Below, piece after piece: positions 6,426-7,998 of a DNA stretch of 7,998 nt. Source of the DNA: Pseudomonadota bacterium (GTDB lineage Bacteria > Pseudomonadota > Gammaproteobacteria > Burkholderiales > Thiobacillaceae); assembly GCA_021791235.1 (NCBI GenBank), contig JAJYXA010000275.1, positions 1 through 7,998 on the forward strand, read 5' to 3'. The translations under genes were made by a program, and so were the position numbers. Position 1 is the stretch's first letter; each line of letters starts with the position of its first letter. The notes under the pieces were generated by a model that was not told where the DNA came from, searched no databases, and was given only the letters and a program-made list of their open reading frames with translations.

Positions 6426-7059
6426 CCAGGCCGCTGGACTGCGCCGACGCAGCACGCGGCAGCCAGTACCCTGCATCCACTGTATTTCCGAATCTGCTGA
6501 TCCCAGCATCCATCTGGCGCAGGCCCTTCATAAAATAGGTCGGGAATCTCTTCTGGTCGATATGCAAGGCCGACTATTTGCCGACGCCACGACGCGCAGC
6601 CTGTTCGACTGGAAGCGTCAGCTCGAACGAGGACAACTGCAAACACTGCCGCAGACATTCGGAAAAGGCTGGTATGCGCCGGGCATGCGGGCGGATGAGC
6701 CTGCCTTGTCCGGCATGGCGAGCGAGTACGACCATGTAATATTCGATTTGGGGTGGGGTAACACCGATCTTGCATTGCTGCCGGGCGCCACGCATTCGGT
6801 GGTCCTCGAGGTACGCCGCACCGACGACTCGATGCTGCATGCCTATGCGCTGCTCAAAACGTTGGCGTGCATGGGGGGGGCGGTCAGCGTGGGCTTGCTG
6901 GGCGACAGGTTTGCTTGCGATCATGTTCGGGCTGCGGGTTGCCGTTTTTTTGAGCAGCGGTTCGCGCACGCCATTTTCAGTGTGGCAAACGAGGATGATG
7001 CATTTGCCGCGCTAGCCGTTAGAATGGCGAACGAGGAGATGAGCCTGACGGCTTGTTAA
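6415..7059 (+). CDS. Degenerate FlhG/MinD-like protein without Walker A motif
   Basis: This 214-residue protein occupies the flhG (fleN/ylxH) position between flhF and fliA. The MinD/ParA outline is visible: a first strand CIHCISES (20-27), then HLAQALHKIGRESLLVDMQG (33-52), which matches the LA-LA-LG-R-VLLVD region after a P-loop, and later EYDHVIFDLGWG (104-115) at the Walker B strand. However, the P-loop place (about 24-31) reads SESADPSI, not the KGGVGKT type, so both signature lysines are missing. It is also shorter than typical FlhG (about 270-300). ATP binding is therefore doubtful, and a scaffold or pseudo-ATPase role is inference. The start is ATG 6415 inside the flhF end, with AAAGG at 6405-6409. 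Codon use looks less GC-biased than in flhA and flhF. G8 (6873-6880) and T7 (6945-6951) runs lie in the gene. The frame stays open to TAA, 23 bases before fliA. Confidence 0.7.
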   Translation: MAADQAAGLRRRSTRQPVPCIHCISESADPSIHLAQALHKIGRESLLVDMQGRLFADATTRSLFDWKRQLERGQLQTLPQTFGKGWYAPGMRADEPALSGMASEYDHVIFDLGWGNTDLALLPGATHSVVLEVRRTDDSMLHAYALLKTLACMGGAVSVGLLGDRFACDHVRAAGCRFFEQRFAHAIFSVANEDDAFAALAVRMANEEMSLTAC

Positions 7060-7082
7060 ATAAGACAGGAAACCCCTGAAAC

Positions 7083-7793
7083 ATGGCTGGTAAACCCTCG
7101 TCGCAAGACGAACAGATCACCAAGTATGCGCCGCTGGTCAAGCGCATTGCATATCACATGATGGCGCGCCTGCCCGCCAGCGTCGAAGTCGACGACCTCA
7201 TCCAGGTCGGACTGATCGGCCTGATGGATGCGGTGGGGCGCTTCGACGGCACCCAGGGCGCGCAGTTCGAATCCTATGCCACCCAGCGCATCCGTGGCGC
7301 CATGCTCGACGAGCTGCGCGAGGCCGACTGGCTGCCGCGTCACGTGAGGCAGAAATCGCGGCAGATCGAGGCGGCCATCCACCGGCTGGAACAGCGCAAC
7401 GGCAAGTCGCCGACCGAGCAGGAAATCTCCGCCGAACTGGGCATGCCGATCGACCAGTATCAATCCATGCTGGGCGACGTGAAGTGTTCGCAGCTTCTGT
7501 ATTACGAGGATTTCTCGGATGAAGACAGTGCCAGCTTCCTGGAGCGCTATCTGGTCGACGGCAGCAGCGATCCGCTCGCGGTGCTGGAAGACGAAGGCTT
7601 CCGCGACAGCCTAATTGCCGCAATCCACCATCTGCCCGAACGCGAGCGCAGCATGATGGGCATGTACTACGAGCAGGACATGAACCTGAAGGAGATCGGC
7701 GCGGTGCTCGGCGTGTCCGAATCGCGTGTGTGTCAGCTGCATTCGCAGGCCGTCGCGCGCCTGCGCGCCCAGCTCAAGATCTGGAAAGACTGA
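7083..7793 (+). CDS. fliA: RNA polymerase sigma-28 factor for flagellar genes (FliA)
   Basis: A 236-residue sigma-70 family factor that directs RNA polymerase to late flagellar and chemotaxis genes and is normally held by the anti-sigma factor FlgM, not seen here. Region 2 is clear: YAPLVKRIAYHMMARLPASVEVDDLIQVGLIGLMDAVGRFD (15-55) and FESYATQRIRGAMLDELREADWLPR (62-86), the latter being the FliA-type -10 recognition and melting part. Region 3 follows (about 88-131: VRQKSRQIEAAIHRLE, then SPTEQEISAELGM). Region 4 has LPERERSMMGMYYEQDMNLKEIGAVLGVSESRVCQLHSQAVARLR (184-228), including the helix-turn-helix that reads the -35. Length is normal (about 235-240). AGGA at 7067-7070 is a somewhat distant ribosome site. 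It is the last gene of the flhB operon, as in many Betaproteobacteria. Confidence 0.97.
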   Translation: MAGKPSSQDEQITKYAPLVKRIAYHMMARLPASVEVDDLIQVGLIGLMDAVGRFDGTQGAQFESYATQRIRGAMLDELREADWLPRHVRQKSRQIEAAIHRLEQRNGKSPTEQEISAELGMPIDQYQSMLGDVKCSQLLYYEDFSDEDSASFLERYLVDGSSDPLAVLEDEGFRDSLIAAIHHLPERERSMMGMYYEQDMNLKEIGAVLGVSESRVCQLHSQAVARLRAQLKIWKD

Positions 7794-7808
7794 CGCGGTT
7801 CGTCAGTT
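7789..7808 (+). terminator. Small hairpin at the end of fliA, possible weak terminator
   Basis: Arms ACTGACG (7789-7795) and CGTCAGT (7801-7807) form a perfect 7-bp stem with a 5-base loop, overlapping the fliA stop codon. Only two T's follow, so it is at best a weak or rho-assisted terminator of the flagellar operon. Confidence 0.35.
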
Positions 7809-7821
7809 GGGCGCGACGGGA

Positions 7822-7842
7822 CGCGGACAAATCCGCGATAAT
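7822..7842 (+). promoter_or_regulatory. Candidate promoter with overlapping inverted repeat upstream of the malic enzyme gene
   Basis: GATAAT (7837-7842) matches a sigma-70 -10 in 5 of 6 positions, but no good -35 lies 16-18 bases upstream, which may mean activator dependence. A perfect 6-bp inverted repeat, CGCGGA (7822-7827) and TCCGCG (7832-7837) with a CAAA loop, abuts it and could be a repressor or activator site, or else a weak terminator hairpin. The predicted transcript would start about 25 bases before the ATG at 7875. Confidence 0.35.
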
Positions 7843-7874
7843 GACGGCTTGTTCAATCCGCTCGCGTGTCTTCC

Positions 7875-7998
7875 ATGAGCCAAGCCACCCTCAAGAAAAA
7901 AGCCCTCGATTACCATCGCCTGCCCAAGCCCGGCAAGCTCTCGGTCGAGTCGTCCAAGCCCTGTTCTACCCAGGAAGACCTGTCGCTGGCCTACACGC
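7875..7998 (+). CDS. maeB: NADP-type malic enzyme, N-terminal fragment (cut by window end)
   Basis: Only the first 41 residues are present: MSQATLKKKALDYHRLPKPG (1-20), then LSVESSKPCSTQEDLSLAYT. This matches the start of MaeB-type malic enzymes, where A-LDYHR-P-PGK-SV--TKP---Q-DL-LAY-PGV is conserved. The enzyme oxidatively decarboxylates malate to pyruvate, usually with NADP, in the cytosol. In this family the malic enzyme part is often fused to a phosphotransacetylase-like C-terminal domain, which cannot be seen here. There is no obvious Shine-Dalgarno before the ATG. It does not belong functionally to the flagellar operon and probably has its own promoter. Confidence 0.85.
   Translation, partial: MSQATLKKKALDYHRLPKPGKLSVESSKPCSTQEDLSLAYT

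Overview
This GC-rich window reads as a chromosomal segment of a motile Gram-negative betaproteobacterium. The evidence is the flhB-flhA-flhF-flhG-like-fliA gene order, an ISC-type ferredoxin followed by iscX, an eight-stranded-barrel type outer-membrane protein, and the start of a malic enzyme. A Thiobacillus-like or related Nitrosomonadales host is my guess from gene content and style; no taxonomic marker is present.

Layout. Positions 3-1339 (+) hold a DUF3050 protein, the [2Fe-2S] ferredoxin fdx and the iron-sulfur accessory gene iscX. They end at a perfect 16-bp hairpin (1374-1410) that probably terminates transcription from both sides. Positions 1433-2026 (-) encode a small secreted outer-membrane beta-barrel protein whose promoter and structured leader lie in the AT-rich stretch 2027-2180. 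The rest of the 426-base gap before flhB has no recognisable gene. Positions 2453-7793 (+) form a compact flagellar operon: flhB and flhA overlap by 4 bases (GTGA), flhA and flhF by 4 bases (ATGA), flhF and the flhG-like gene by 11 bases, and fliA follows after 23 bases. After two small hairpins, the window ends inside the 5' end of a malic enzyme gene (7875 onward).

How the genes work together. FlhA and FlhB are membrane components of the flagellar type III export gate. FlhF is the SRP-type GTPase that sets flagellar position and number, normally together with the MinD-type ATPase FlhG. FliA (sigma-28) drives late flagellar genes. Fdx and IscX belong to ISC iron-sulfur cluster assembly.

Two flagellar genes depart from the textbook. 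FlhB stops just before the region that normally carries the NPTH self-cleavage site, so the whole C-terminal export-switch domain is missing, and flhA begins exactly at that point. The flhG-position gene looks like a MinD-family protein but has lost the Walker A lysine motif, and it contains 8-G and 7-T homopolymer runs. These are the observations most worth following up. I see no mobile element, CRISPR array, tRNA or rRNA.
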